Shown piece by piece: positions 1 to 7,365 of a stretch of 17,797 bases of DNA. The notes beneath the pieces are model-generated. The model made no database searches, was not told the origin of the DNA, and saw nothing but the letters and a program-made list of their open reading frames with translations. The position numbers and the translations under genes were made by a program. The stretch spans positions 1 through 17,797 of the forward strand of contig CAZWDR010000057.1 of NCBI GenBank assembly GCA_964632365.1, given 5' to 3'. Position 1 is the first letter of the stretch. Each line of letters begins with the position of its first letter. This DNA is from ZC4RG30 sp964632365 (GTDB taxonomy: Bacteria > Pseudomonadota > Gammaproteobacteria > Steroidobacterales > Steroidobacteraceae).

Positions 1-457
1 GCCCCTGCGCGGTGGCGGTCTCGAGCGACGGCCAGGGCGTGTCCTGCCCGATGTGCCGCGCGGCGATCTGGTCGATGGTGGGCGCCATGTAGGGTTCGAG
101 CGTCTCGCGCGGATGCACGCATGACAGCCACGTGGCCGGCACCAGCGCATGCACCGCGCGGCTCTCGCCGGGCTTGTTGCCGAGGTTGCTGACCACGGTC
201 AGCTGGTCCTGGAACGGCGCCAGCGACTGCGTGATCTCGTTCAGGCGGAAGTCGCGGCCTGTGCCCTGCGGCGTCCACTTCTCCATCACCGCGCCATGCG
301 GGAAATAGAAGAACCCCAGGCGCGGGCGCTTCGCCGCGGCGGTCTGCGCCAGCGCCACGCCGGCCGGCACCATCGCGTCGAGCAGCGGCAGCGACAGGCT
401 CACGCCCAGTCCCCGCAGCAGCGTGCGGCGCGAGAGATGCTTCTTCGTGATGTACAT
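1..457 (-). CDS. DUF1552 domain protein, N-terminal part (cut by window edge)
   Basis: The reading frame starts at ATG 457 and stays open to base 1, giving 152 residues of the N-terminus. It begins MYITKKHLSRRTLLRG, a twin-arginine-like signal (S9-R10-R11 followed by a hydrophobic stretch and an AQTAAA cleavage-like region), so export by Tat is likely. The next part, KRPRLGFFYFPHGAVMEKW and later VSNLGNKPGESRAVHA, is typical of DUF1552, a secreted family of unknown biochemical function that is usually encoded beside DUF1592/DUF1588 cytochrome-like proteins, as here. A GGAGGA ribosome site (466-471) lies 8 nt ahead of the ATG, inside the end of the upstream gene. That gene stops only 2 nt before this start, so the two are co-transcribed and probably translationally coupled. 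The family call is firm; no reaction can be assigned. Confidence 0.88.
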   Translation of the reverse strand, partial: MYITKKHLSRRTLLRGLGVSLSLPLLDAMVPAGVALAQTAAAKRPRLGFFYFPHGAVMEKWTPQGTGRDFRLNEITQSLAPFQDQLTVVSNLGNKPGESRAVHALVPATWLSCVHPRETLEPYMAPTIDQIAARHIGQDTPWPSLETATAQG

Positions 458-459
458 GC

Positions 460-2880
460 TCAATGTCCTCCGGCCCCTGCATGGGCGACATGCGCGGCGC
501 CTTCCGGCTCGACCGCTGGCGGCCGGCGCTTGCGGAATGCATCGCTGGTGACGATGCCCTGCACCAGTGATTCGAGTCGATAGTCCTCGCGCGCCGCGTC
601 GCGCACGATCTGGCGCACGGCCGGCATGTCCTGCGCGCGCAGCGGGCGGCCCAGCGCATAGGTCATCAGCCGCTCGGTGAAGGCCTGCACGAACATCTCC
701 GGGCGCGACAGGATCGCGGCCGCGAGCTGCGACGGGCCATCGACCTCGACGCCGCTGGCCAGCTGTCCGCGCGCATCGATGCGCTCTCCGGCATCCAGGT
801 CGAGGTCGCGCCAGGCGCCGACCACATCGAAGTTCTCCAGCGCGAAGCCCAGCGGGTCGATTACGCCGTGGCAGGAATTGCAGGACTTCTGCTGCCGGTG
901 CATCTCGAGCCGCTCGCGCACCGTGGGCAGCGTCTTGCCCGGCTCGTGCTCGGGGAACTGCTCCACCCCAGGCGGCGGCGCGGTCGGCGGCGTGCCGAAC
1001 AGCGTGTCCATCACCCAGGCGCCGCGCAGCACCGGCGAGGTGCGGTTGCCATAGGAGGTCGCCATCAGCAGCGCGCCCTTGCCGAGCAGGCCCTGGCGAT
1101 CGCGATCCTCCAGTTTGACCGGCCGGAAGCGGTCGCCGATCACGCTGCGCACGCCATAGTGACGGGCCAGCCGCTCGTTCAGGAAGGTGGTGTCCGAGGA
1201 GATCAGATCGAGCACGCTGCGATCGGCCCGCAGCGTGTCGGTCAGGAACAGGCGGATCTCCTCGCGCAGTGCGGCGCGCAGGTTGTGGTCGAAGTCCGGA
1301 TACAGCGTCGGATCGATCTGGAAGTTGTCCATGCGTGCGACGTTCAGCCACTGGAAGGCGAAGTGATCCACCAGCGCGTCCGCGCGCGGGTCGCGCAGCA
1401 TGCGCTTCACTTCGGCCGCCAGCACGCGCGCATCCTTCAGCTCACCCTTGCCCGCGCGGCGCAGCAGTTCTTCATCCGGGCCCTGGCTCCACAGGAAGAA
1501 CGACAGCCGCGTGGCGAGCTCGTGATCATCCAGCGCCTGCACATCCTGCGTGTCCACCACGGCCGGCGCCGAACGCAGCAGGAACTTCGTGCTCGACAGG
1601 ATCGCGGTGAGCCCGCCCTCGATGCCGGCCTCGAAATCACGCGTGGCGCGCGCCCGCTCGTAGAAGCCCATCGGTGCGGCCAGCTCCTGCTCGGTCACGG
1701 GACGGCGGAACGCCGCCGAGGCCAGGCGCTCGAGGATGCGGCGTGCGCAGGCCGGCTCCTCCGCCGGTGTAGCCGGCCGGCACACGAACACGCGCTGGCG
1801 CGAGGGCGTGTCGCCGACGCCAGTGACATCGAACGGACCGGCGACGGTGAAGCCCGGGATGCGCGGCACGCGCTCCATCTCCGGCAGCATCGCGATCGGC
1901 TGCAGCGGCGAATCCGACTGCGCGAACGAGCGCGCGATGAACGTGACGCCGATGCGCCGCACGCCGGCCTTCACCGGCACGCGGATCTGGTTGAAGCGGT
2001 TCTGGATCTCGTCCGCGGCGATCGCCTGGCGCTGGTCCACCGCCTTCAGGTCCTCCTCGCCGCCGTAGGTGCTCTGGAACACACGGCGGCCATCGATGGT
2101 GAGGATCACCACATGCGGGTCGTCCACCTTGGTCACGTAGCCGGCACCCATCGCGAAGAACTCGCGGATGCTGAACACATAGTCGCCATCGGCGGGGAAG
2201 TGATGGTCCACCCAGAAGCCGCCGCGCGTGCCCAGCGGCAGGCCGTCCACGTGCTTCGACTGGTCCAGCGACGAGGGCGCGCGATATTCGCGGCTGTTCG
2301 ACTTGGCATCGACGCGCCCGATGGCCTGGCGCGCCACGGCGCGGGCCGCGCCGATGTACTGGTCGAGGAACGACGGCGACATGCGCAGCGTCGCGGCCTG
2401 GTTGTCGAAGCCGTCGCTGTAGACATCGCGCGGCAGCAGCTCGGTCACGTCGACATCCAGATCGAGGAGGCGGCGGATCTCGCGGCCATATTCGTTGCGG
2501 TTCAGCCGGTGCAGGCCCACGAAGCCTGGATCCGGCGGCGCCGCCTTCGCGGCAGCGTCGAGGCGCGTCTCGAGCCAGCGCACCGTGGAGTCGATCTCGG
2601 CCTGGGCCGGCTGCGGCTCGCCCGGCGGCGGCATCAGCCGCCCGCGCAGCTTGCGGATGCTTTCTTCCCACACCTCCGCATCGCCATGCAGGTCGTCCAG
2701 CGACAAGGTGTCGAACGCCACCCCGCCGGCCCAGTCGGTGCTGTTGTGGCAGGCACCGCATTTCTCATCCAGCAGGGCGGTATATCCCGGGGCCTGGCCG
2801 GCGACGGCGGTGCCAGCCAGCAGCGCCGCGCCGCACGCGGCGGTGGCGGCCAGCCGTATCTGTCTCCACGCTCCCGTCAA
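460..2880 (-). CDS. DUF1592/DUF1588/DUF1585 secreted cytochrome-like protein
   Basis: An 806-residue protein with a Sec-type signal peptide (about residues 1-28). A short N-terminal cytochrome-c-like segment carries CGACH (C41, C44, H45) and a possible distal Met in RLMPPPG (M83). The body matches the usual DUF1587-DUF1595-DUF1592-DUF1588-DUF1585 order: HRLNRNEYGREIRRLL at about 124-139, the DUF1592 segment ELATRLSFFLWSQGPDEEL in the middle, TSPVLRGAWVMDTLFGTPP, then SCNSCHGVIDPLGFALENFD (C667, C670, H671) and a DUF1585-like C-terminus. Two CxxCH motifs make covalent haem binding plausible. The family is common in planctomycetes and occurs in some proteobacteria; its reaction is unknown. The only start codon that keeps the signal peptide intact is a TTG at 2880; no in-frame ATG or GTG lies between it and the upstream stop at 2947. 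The C-terminal tail contains three His (HVAHAGAGGH). It is followed 2 nt later by the DUF1552 gene. Confidence 0.9.
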   Translation of the reverse strand: MTGAWRQIRLAATAACGAALLAGTAVAGQAPGYTALLDEKCGACHNSTDWAGGVAFDTLSLDDLHGDAEVWEESIRKLRGRLMPPPGEPQPAQAEIDSTVRWLETRLDAAAKAAPPDPGFVGLHRLNRNEYGREIRRLLDLDVDVTELLPRDVYSDGFDNQAATLRMSPSFLDQYIGAARAVARQAIGRVDAKSNSREYRAPSSLDQSKHVDGLPLGTRGGFWVDHHFPADGDYVFSIREFFAMGAGYVTKVDDPHVVILTIDGRRVFQSTYGGEEDLKAVDQRQAIAADEIQNRFNQIRVPVKAGVRRIGVTFIARSFAQSDSPLQPIAMLPEMERVPRIPGFTVAGPFDVTGVGDTPSRQRVFVCRPATPAEEPACARRILERLASAAFRRPVTEQELAAPMGFYERARATRDFEAGIEGGLTAILSSTKFLLRSAPAVVDTQDVQALDDHELATRLSFFLWSQGPDEELLRRAGKGELKDARVLAAEVKRMLRDPRADALVDHFAFQWLNVARMDNFQIDPTLYPDFDHNLRAALREEIRLFLTDTLRADRSVLDLISSDTTFLNERLARHYGVRSVIGDRFRPVKLEDRDRQGLLGKGALLMATSYGNRTSPVLRGAWVMDTLFGTPPTAPPPGVEQFPEHEPGKTLPTVRERLEMHRQQKSCNSCHGVIDPLGFALENFDVVGAWRDLDLDAGERIDARGQLASGVEVDGPSQLAAAILSRPEMFVQAFTERLMTYALGRPLRAQDMPAVRQIVRDAAREDYRLESLVQGIVTSDAFRKRRPPAVEPEGAAHVAHAGAGGH

Positions 2881-2921
2881 ATCCGGATCCCCCGCCCCGA
2901 AAAAAGGGCTTTTCGTATGGT

Positions 2922-2950
2922 CGTCTACCTTGGAGGGGAGTGTCGGTCAA
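2922..2950 (-). promoter_or_regulatory. Candidate promoter of the DUF1592-DUF1552 operon
   Basis: On the minus strand TTGACC (2950-2945) and TAGACG (2927-2922) are separated by 17 nt, a sigma-70-like arrangement with a good -35 and a weak -10. Transcription would start near 2915, leaving about 35 nt before the TTG start at 2880. The site sits in the 290-bp divergent gap (2881-3170) to the esterase gene. The rest of that gap is GC-rich, with several GGCGCC-type palindromes, and I could not identify a convincing plus-strand promoter in it. This is a motif match only. Confidence 0.35.
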
Positions 2951-3170
2951 AGGTTCGTGCGGGTAAACGTGTCGGCGGGTGGGTAGGTGCCGGCAGTCAT
3001 AGGCAGGTTCGGTATCCGGCCGGGCGGGCGGGCGGAAAGTCGTGGGTGTGACCCAGACCATCCCCCGGCGCCGGCGCGCGGCGCGTCTGGCGCCATGCTG
3101 GCGGCCGCGGCATGCCGACCGGGGGGCCGCGATATGCTCTCCGGATTACGACTCAATCCCGGGGGATCAC

Positions 3171-4340
3171 ATGGACTCGATTCTGAAGCCGCGCCGCTGG
3201 CCGGCCTGCGCCGCGGCGCTGCTGGTCGCGTGCACCAGTCTGGCCATGGCCGCCGCACCGGCCAACCGGCCCGGAAATGGCCCGGGGGCCGCACCCGCCA
3301 GCAGCGCGGCGCCTGGCACCGCTGCGGCACCGGCCGCCACCGCCGCACCCGCACGCGCAACCAACGCATCCCCCGCCACCGCCTCCGCCCATGCCGGCAA
3401 GCTCGAGCGCATCCGCGTCGCCAGCCCCTCGCTGGCCGGCAACCTGCAAGGCAACGACGCGACGCGCGACGTGCACGTCTATCTGCCACCGGGCTATGCC
3501 ACCAGCAGCAAACGCTACCCCGTGGTCTATTTCCTCCACGGCTATGCCGTCACCGCAGACATCTACGTGAACGACGTGCTGCGGATCCCCGCAAACACCG
3601 ACGCCGCAATGGCCGCCGGCGCGCGCGAGGTCATCGTGGTGATGCCCGACGCCTTCACGCGCTTCGGCGGCAGCTTCTACTCCAGCTCGCCCACCATCGG
3701 CGACTGGGAAGGCTTCATCGCGAAGGACCTGGTCGCGGCCATCGACAGCCGCTACCGCACGCTGGCGAAGCGCGAGAGCCGCGGGCTGTCGGGCCATTCG
3801 ATGGGCGGCTATGGCACGCTGCGCATCGGCATGAAGCATCCGGATGTGTTCGGCGCGCTGTATGCGATGAGCTCCGCGGCCGACACCCGATCGGCGCCGG
3901 ATGCAGCCGCCAGCAAGACGCAGCATGAGCGCATGGCCGGACCCGAGATCAAGCCCGAGCCGCGCAGCATGGCCAATGGCGCCCTGGCGCAGGCGTCGGC
4001 CTGGGCGCCGAATCCGCAGAATCCGCCCTACTTCCTCGACCTGCCCTTCGATGCGCAGGGGCAGCCGGTGCCGCTGGTGTCCGAGCGGTTCATCGCCAAC
4101 TCACCGGTGGTGATGGCCGACCAGTACGTGCCGGGACTGAAAAGCTACCGCGGCATCCATCTGGACGTGGGTGACCAGGACGGCCTGAAGGAAGGCAACG
4201 CGCGCTTCAGCGAGGCCCTGAAGCGCCTCGGTGTGAACCACCAGTACGAGATCTATGCCGGCACGCACGGCAACAAGATCGGTGAACGCTTCACCGGCAA
4301 CGTGCTGCCGTTCTTCGAGAAGCATCTCGACGCGCAATGA
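3171..4340 (+). CDS. Exported esterase-D-type alpha/beta hydrolase (PF00756-like)
   Basis: A 389-residue alpha/beta hydrolase of the putative esterase family (esterase D, feruloyl esterase and antigen-85 relatives). The nucleophile elbow is GHSMGG with Ser210. Likely partners are Asp335 in LDVGDQDG and His366 in YAGTHG, giving a complete triad; FLHGYA (121-126) provides the oxyanion-hole strand. The first 27 residues are an export signal. LVAC at 18-21 also fits a lipobox, so a lipoprotein anchored at Cys21 is possible, as is ordinary cleavage after AMA. Residues 28-75 are a low-complexity Ala/Pro/Thr linker. I chose the ATG at 3171 because GGGGGA (3161-3166) precedes it by 4 nt and the signal peptide starts there; an earlier in-frame start at 3042 would add 43 implausible Arg-rich residues. 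The gene is single and converges on the dioxygenase gene. Its ester substrate cannot be told from sequence. Confidence 0.88.
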   Translation: MDSILKPRRWPACAAALLVACTSLAMAAAPANRPGNGPGAAPASSAAPGTAAAPAATAAPARATNASPATASAHAGKLERIRVASPSLAGNLQGNDATRDVHVYLPPGYATSSKRYPVVYFLHGYAVTADIYVNDVLRIPANTDAAMAAGAREVIVVMPDAFTRFGGSFYSSSPTIGDWEGFIAKDLVAAIDSRYRTLAKRESRGLSGHSMGGYGTLRIGMKHPDVFGALYAMSSAADTRSAPDAAASKTQHERMAGPEIKPEPRSMANGALAQASAWAPNPQNPPYFLDLPFDAQGQPVPLVSERFIANSPVVMADQYVPGLKSYRGIHLDVGDQDGLKEGNARFSEALKRLGVNHQYEIYAGTHGNKIGERFTGNVLPFFEKHLDAQ

Positions 4341-4350
4341 GGTTCCCGGT

Positions 4351-4399
4351 GCGCTGGCGCCGCCACGACGCGGCGCCGGCGCCCTGCCCGCAGCGCGGG
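4351..4399. terminator. Two GC hairpins between convergent genes
   Basis: In the 69-bp gap between the esterase and dioxygenase stops, GCGCTGGCGCCG (4351-4362) pairs with CGGCGCCGGCGC (4371-4382) over 12 positions with one G-T wobble and an 8-nt loop. Just after it, CCCGC (4387-4391) and GCGGG (4395-4399) close a 3-nt loop. Position between convergent genes suggests a bidirectional transcription end. There is no T-tract on either strand, so it is not a textbook intrinsic terminator. Confidence 0.45.
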
Positions 4400-4409
4400 G
4401 GACGCGACC

Positions 4410-5291
4410 TCAGGCCTGGACCGGCCGCAACCTGAAGTCGTAATTCACGGTGTAGAACGGCACCTCCACCTGCGTGCCATCCGGCGCCGTGCCCGCCGCG
4501 TGGCGCGAGAATTCCGTGACCAGCGATTCCTTCACGCCGAACACCGCGTCCGAATCGATGTACTCGCTGCCGGCCGCGAACAGGTGCGTGGTGATGGCAT
4601 GGTGCCCGGGCGCCGACACGATCATGTGGATGTGCCCGGGGCGCATCGGGTGCCGGCCCATCTTCTGCAGCATGCGGCCAACGGGTCCGTCACTCGGCAC
4701 CGGGTAGTGATTCGGCTTGATGGAGCGGAAGCGATACCGCCCCCCGGCATCGGTGCGGATGCGGCCGCGCGCGCGCATGCCGGCATCCTCCATCTGCATG
4801 TCATAGGTGCCCTCGCCATCGCCGGACCAGATGTCCAGCGTGGCACCGGCGATCGGCGTGCCGTCGCTGCTGAGCACGCGGCCGGCATAGAACGCCGGCT
4901 CACCCTTCACGCCTTCGGCCAGGTTCGCGCCGGCCGGCACCTCCGGCGCGCCCTCCCAGTAATACGGCCCCAGCACCGTGGAATCGGTGGTGCCGCCCGC
5001 TGCCGGATGGTTCAGCGTGATGACGAGGATCGACACGCCCAGCGTGTCGGAGAGCAGGATGTATTCCTGGCGCTTGTCGGTGCAGGTCTTGCCCGTCTCG
5101 GTGAGGAACTGGATCGCGGCGATCCACTCCGCCTCGGTGAGGCGCACCTCGCGCACGAAATCGTGCAGGTGGGTGATCAGCGAACCCATCACCGCGCGGA
5201 AGCGCGCATCCTGGCACTGGTCCATGCGCGCCAGCACCGCGGCGGTGATGTCGCGCTCGTCAAACTCGCGCGTGCTGCCTTGTGGCTTCAC
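4410..5291 (-). CDS. Intradiol ring-cleavage dioxygenase (hydroxyquinol/catechol 1,2-dioxygenase type)
   Basis: A 293-residue cytoplasmic enzyme with an N-terminal helical dioxygenase_N domain (about 15-95) and a C-terminal intradiol beta-sandwich (about 100-285). By family alignment the Fe(III) ligands are all present: Tyr163 (GEGTYD), Tyr196 (PNHYPVP), His220 and His222 (RPGHIHM). Members cleave a catechol-type ring between the two hydroxyl-bearing carbons to give a muconate or maleylacetate product. The N-terminal domain and length fit catechol or hydroxyquinol 1,2-dioxygenases rather than the two-subunit protocatechuate enzymes; the exact substrate is not decidable here. No downstream pathway genes (maleylacetate reductase, muconate cycloisomerase) are nearby. 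The start is a GTG at 5291 that overlaps the TGA of the upstream propeller gene in the sequence GTGA, without a clear ribosome site, so translation is probably coupled. Confidence 0.9.
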   Translation of the reverse strand: MKPQGSTREFDERDITAAVLARMDQCQDARFRAVMGSLITHLHDFVREVRLTEAEWIAAIQFLTETGKTCTDKRQEYILLSDTLGVSILVITLNHPAAGGTTDSTVLGPYYWEGAPEVPAGANLAEGVKGEPAFYAGRVLSSDGTPIAGATLDIWSGDGEGTYDMQMEDAGMRARGRIRTDAGGRYRFRSIKPNHYPVPSDGPVGRMLQKMGRHPMRPGHIHMIVSAPGHHAITTHLFAAGSEYIDSDAVFGVKESLVTEFSRHAAGTAPDGTQVEVPFYTVNYDFRLRPVQA

Positions 5292-6436
5292 GGCGCCGGC
5301 AGGTAACCGATGCGGTTGCCGTTGAATGTGCCGATCCAGATCTCCCGGTCAACGTCGATGGCCGCGGTCGCGCCCTGCATGCCGGTGAGGCGCTGCCCGC
5401 CGGCCACCTTGCGCACGGCCAGCGTCGCCGGATCGATCTCGACCACCGACCAGCCGGCCGCACCCGGCGGACCGCCCGCCGCGTGGTTGCCACCGGCTGC
5501 GAGCACCTTGCCGCTGGCGCTCCAGTGCAGGTTGTCCGGCGTGATGTCGAGCTTGACCACATCCTTGCGCAGCGGACCTGCGCCGCGCTGGAAGCGCACG
5601 ACCTCGTGTGTGCCATAGGCCGCGACGAACAGCGTGCGTCCGTCCGCGGAGGCCACGATGCCGTTCGCGCCCGACAGCTCCGTGCCCGCGATCGGCTCGA
5701 CCTTGCCACCCGGGTGCCATTCGTACAGCTGCCCGTTCACCTGCCCGCTCATCACCTGGCCGAAGGCCTGCTGCTGGGGCAGGCTGCGATCCATGAACTG
5801 CGTGGTGACGAACCCCCAGTCGGGCAGGATGGCCACGCTGTTGGCGGAAACATTCTCCGGCAGCACCACGCAACCGGCCCAGCTGATGGTGGGCTGCGCG
5901 CCGCGGGCATCCACATCGAACACCTCGATGGCCTCGCGCGCGCCATGCGCGGTGATGTACAGCCGGTAGTGACCGGCGGACTGCTCGCGCAGCGCCAGGC
6001 CGTGCGCGGAGAAAGCGGCCGGGTCCACCGGACCGGGGCAGTCGCGGAACAGCGCCGTGTCCTGCTTGGCGGGACGGGCCGCGCCGGGGAACCAGTCGAT
6101 CCAGGTCTTCGCCTGCGCGTCCACCAGATAAAGATGACCGCGGGCCGGCCCCCCGCCGTTGAGCGGGCCGTCCATGCCGGAGGCGATCAGCCAGCGGGTG
6201 CTGCCCACCCGGATCAGGTCCTCGGCGTTCACCGGTCCGCAGACATAGTGCAACGTGCCGTCGGGCTGGCAGCTGCCCGGCGAGGGGCCCGCGGAAGCCG
6301 GCGCGCTGGTGCTGGCACTGGTACCGGGACCGGGACCGGGACCGCCCGCCTGTGCCGACCAGGCCCCGCCGGATGCCAGCGCGGCGACCAGCAATGTCCC
6401 CGCCGCGACCGTAAGCCGACCTTGCCGATGGCTCAT
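5288..6436 (-). CDS. Exported SMP-30/gluconolactonase-like beta-propeller protein
   Basis: A 382-residue protein with a Sec-type signal peptide (about 1-30, ending AWSAQA) and a Gly/Pro/Ser/Ala-rich linker (31-55) before the folded part. The remainder has repeated strand patterns of a six-bladed propeller resembling the SMP-30/gluconolactonase/LRE and strictosidine-synthase-like families: GANGIVASADGRTLFVAAYG (257-276), TPDNLHW (299-305) and GATAAIDVDREIWIGTFNGN (355-374). Asn/Asp positions in the first two are where the family binds its divalent metal. Known members hydrolyse lactones or esters, but many have other or unknown roles, so lactonase activity is only a suggestion. Start choice: ATG 6436 with GGAGGGG at 6439-6445. 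A longer in-frame frame from 6544 runs through the Fur-like site and lacks support. It overlaps the dioxygenase start by 4 nt. Confidence 0.82.
   Translation of the reverse strand: MSHRQGRLTVAAGTLLVAALASGGAWSAQAGGPGPGPGTSASTSAPASAGPSPGSCQPDGTLHYVCGPVNAEDLIRVGSTRWLIASGMDGPLNGGGPARGHLYLVDAQAKTWIDWFPGAARPAKQDTALFRDCPGPVDPAAFSAHGLALREQSAGHYRLYITAHGAREAIEVFDVDARGAQPTISWAGCVVLPENVSANSVAILPDWGFVTTQFMDRSLPQQQAFGQVMSGQVNGQLYEWHPGGKVEPIAGTELSGANGIVASADGRTLFVAAYGTHEVVRFQRGAGPLRKDVVKLDITPDNLHWSASGKVLAAGGNHAAGGPPGAAGWSVVEIDPATLAVRKVAGGQRLTGMQGATAAIDVDREIWIGTFNGNRIGYLPAP
6323..6344. repeat. Short tandem repeat ACCGGG x3.7
   Basis: Three full copies and one partial copy of ACCGGG lie head to tail. They encode the Pro-Gly run in the linker just after the signal peptide of the propeller protein. 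The unit is 6 bp, so copy changes would keep frame and alter only linker length. Confidence 0.8.
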
Positions 6437-6453
6437 GACCCCTCCGCGATCTT

Positions 6454-6472
6454 GCGAATAATTCTCATTAAC
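6454..6472. promoter_or_regulatory. Candidate Fur box
   Basis: GCGAATAATTCTCATTAAC matches the 19-bp Fur consensus (GATAATGATAATCATTATC) at 13 of 19 positions, or 14 when the central base is read on the other strand. It contains the AATAATTCTCATT core often seen in proteobacterial Fur sites and lies in a clearly AT-rich island in otherwise GC-rich DNA. It is 18-36 nt ahead of the propeller start codon, where bound repressor would cover the promoter or early transcript of the propeller/dioxygenase operon. No second site is visible in the window. Confidence 0.5.
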
Positions 6473-6496
6473 AATATGATCCAGCGGCGCATGCGA

Positions 6497-6575
6497 TCCC
6501 GGCGGGGATACGACGATGGCAGTGACGACAGACCCCCGAAGCACTGACGACCCTGCATATCGATCCCCGCCGGGA
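6497..6575. repeat. 13-bp perfect inverted repeat with 53-nt spacer
   Basis: TCCCGGCGGGGAT (6497-6509) is exactly mirrored by ATCCCCGCCGGGA (6563-6575). Each arm can also fold on itself (ATCCC/GGGAT on the left, TCCC/GGGA on the right). The spacer has further imperfect repeats (AGTGACGAC and ACTGACGAC). It lies in the 215-bp gap between the response-regulator stop and the propeller start, which holds no supported gene. It could be the end structure of the baeSR-like transcript, a small RNA or a protein-binding region; sequence alone does not decide. Confidence 0.6.
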
Positions 6576-6651
6576 CCCGCACTTGAAACCCCCGGGCCCT
6601 GACGGCCGCATCACTGCCGGCCCCGGACCACCGGCCAGACGCACAGACGCC

Positions 6652-7365
6652 TCAGCGCCGGTCCTCATAGCAATAGCCCACGCCATACACGGAGTGCACG
6701 AACTCCTCCCCCGGCGCCACGTCCGCGATCTTGCGCCGCAGCTTCTTCACATGGCTGTCGACCGTGCGATCGGCCACCACGCGCTCGTCGCGATACATGT
6801 GGTCCATCAGCTGGTCGCGCGTGAAGATGCGTCCCGGCTGGCTCGCCAGCACCGACAGCAGCTTGAATTCCACCGCCGTGAGGTCGAGCACCTCGCCATC
6901 GAGTGTGGCGCGCCACGCGGATTCATCCAGCGCCAGGCCCGGCCCGCGGCCGATGGGCGCCTCGAGCGGCCGCTGCGGCCGGCGCGTGCGCCGCAGCACC
7001 GTCACCACACGCGCCACCACCTCGCGCGGACTGAACGGCTTGCAGATGTAGTCATCGGCACCGAGGCCCAGCCCAAGCAGCCGGTCGATCTCGTCGACGC
7101 GCGCAGTGACCATGATGATGGCGGCGTCAGAGAAGCCGCGCAGACGGCGGCACACTTCCATGCCGTCGAGGCCGGGCAGCATCACATCGAGCAGCACCAG
7201 GTCGACCGGGTGCTCGCGCACCCATGGCTCCACCTCGTCACCACGCGCGAGGCGATGCGTGTCGTAGCCCTGCTGGCGCAGGTAATCGCGCAGCACCTCG
7301 GCAATCTTGTCCTCGTCCTCGACGATGAGGATGCGCGCCGGCGCGGCGGGATCCGCGGCTGTCAT
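6652..7365 (-). CDS. baeR: OmpR-family response regulator, BaeR-like
   Basis: A 237-residue regulator. The receiver domain (about 10-125) has the acidic pocket E17-D18, phosphoacceptor D60 in DLVLLDVMLPG, T87 and K109 in CKPF. A linker of about 15 residues leads to a winged-helix DNA-binding domain (about 143-235) with the usual LTAVEFKLLSVL and VDSHVKKLRRKI segments. The stretch EIDRLLGLGLGADDYICKPF closely follows the BaeR type as I recall it from E. coli, where BaeR controls drug and metal efflux genes under envelope stress. Start choice: ATG 7365, whose ATGA overlaps the stop of the sensor kinase gene; an upstream ATG at 7401 lies inside that gene and would add 12 unlikely residues. Its position opposite a MacAB pump suggests the pump is a target. 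Confidence 0.92.
   Translation of the reverse strand: MTAADPAAPARILIVEDEDKIAEVLRDYLRQQGYDTHRLARGDEVEPWVREHPVDLVLLDVMLPGLDGMEVCRRLRGFSDAAIIMVTARVDEIDRLLGLGLGADDYICKPFSPREVVARVVTVLRRTRRPQRPLEAPIGRGPGLALDESAWRATLDGEVLDLTAVEFKLLSVLASQPGRIFTRDQLMDHMYRDERVVADRTVDSHVKKLRRKIADVAPGEEFVHSVYGVGYCYEDRR

Noticed and set aside
2895..2913. AAAAGGGCTTTT-like near-palindrome upstream of the DUF1592 gene as a terminator
   Set aside because: The stem core is GGGC against GGGC, which does not pair, and it lies in the 5' leader of a gene rather than after one.
868..3051. A 727-codon open frame on the plus strand opposite the DUF1592 gene
   Set aside because: It is the mirror of a well-supported gene in GC-rich DNA; its product is rich in Arg, His, Gln and Ala without any domain, and it has no ribosome site.
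3061..3125. GGCGCC-rich cluster before the esterase as an operator
   Set aside because: Short GC palindromes are expected by chance at this base composition, and no spacing or symmetry sets one apart.
6491..6547. An 18-codon plus-strand frame (MRSRRGYDDGSDDRPPKH) just after the Fur-like site
   Set aside because: No ribosome site, and the sequence is explained by the left arm and spacer of the inverted repeat; nothing supports translation.
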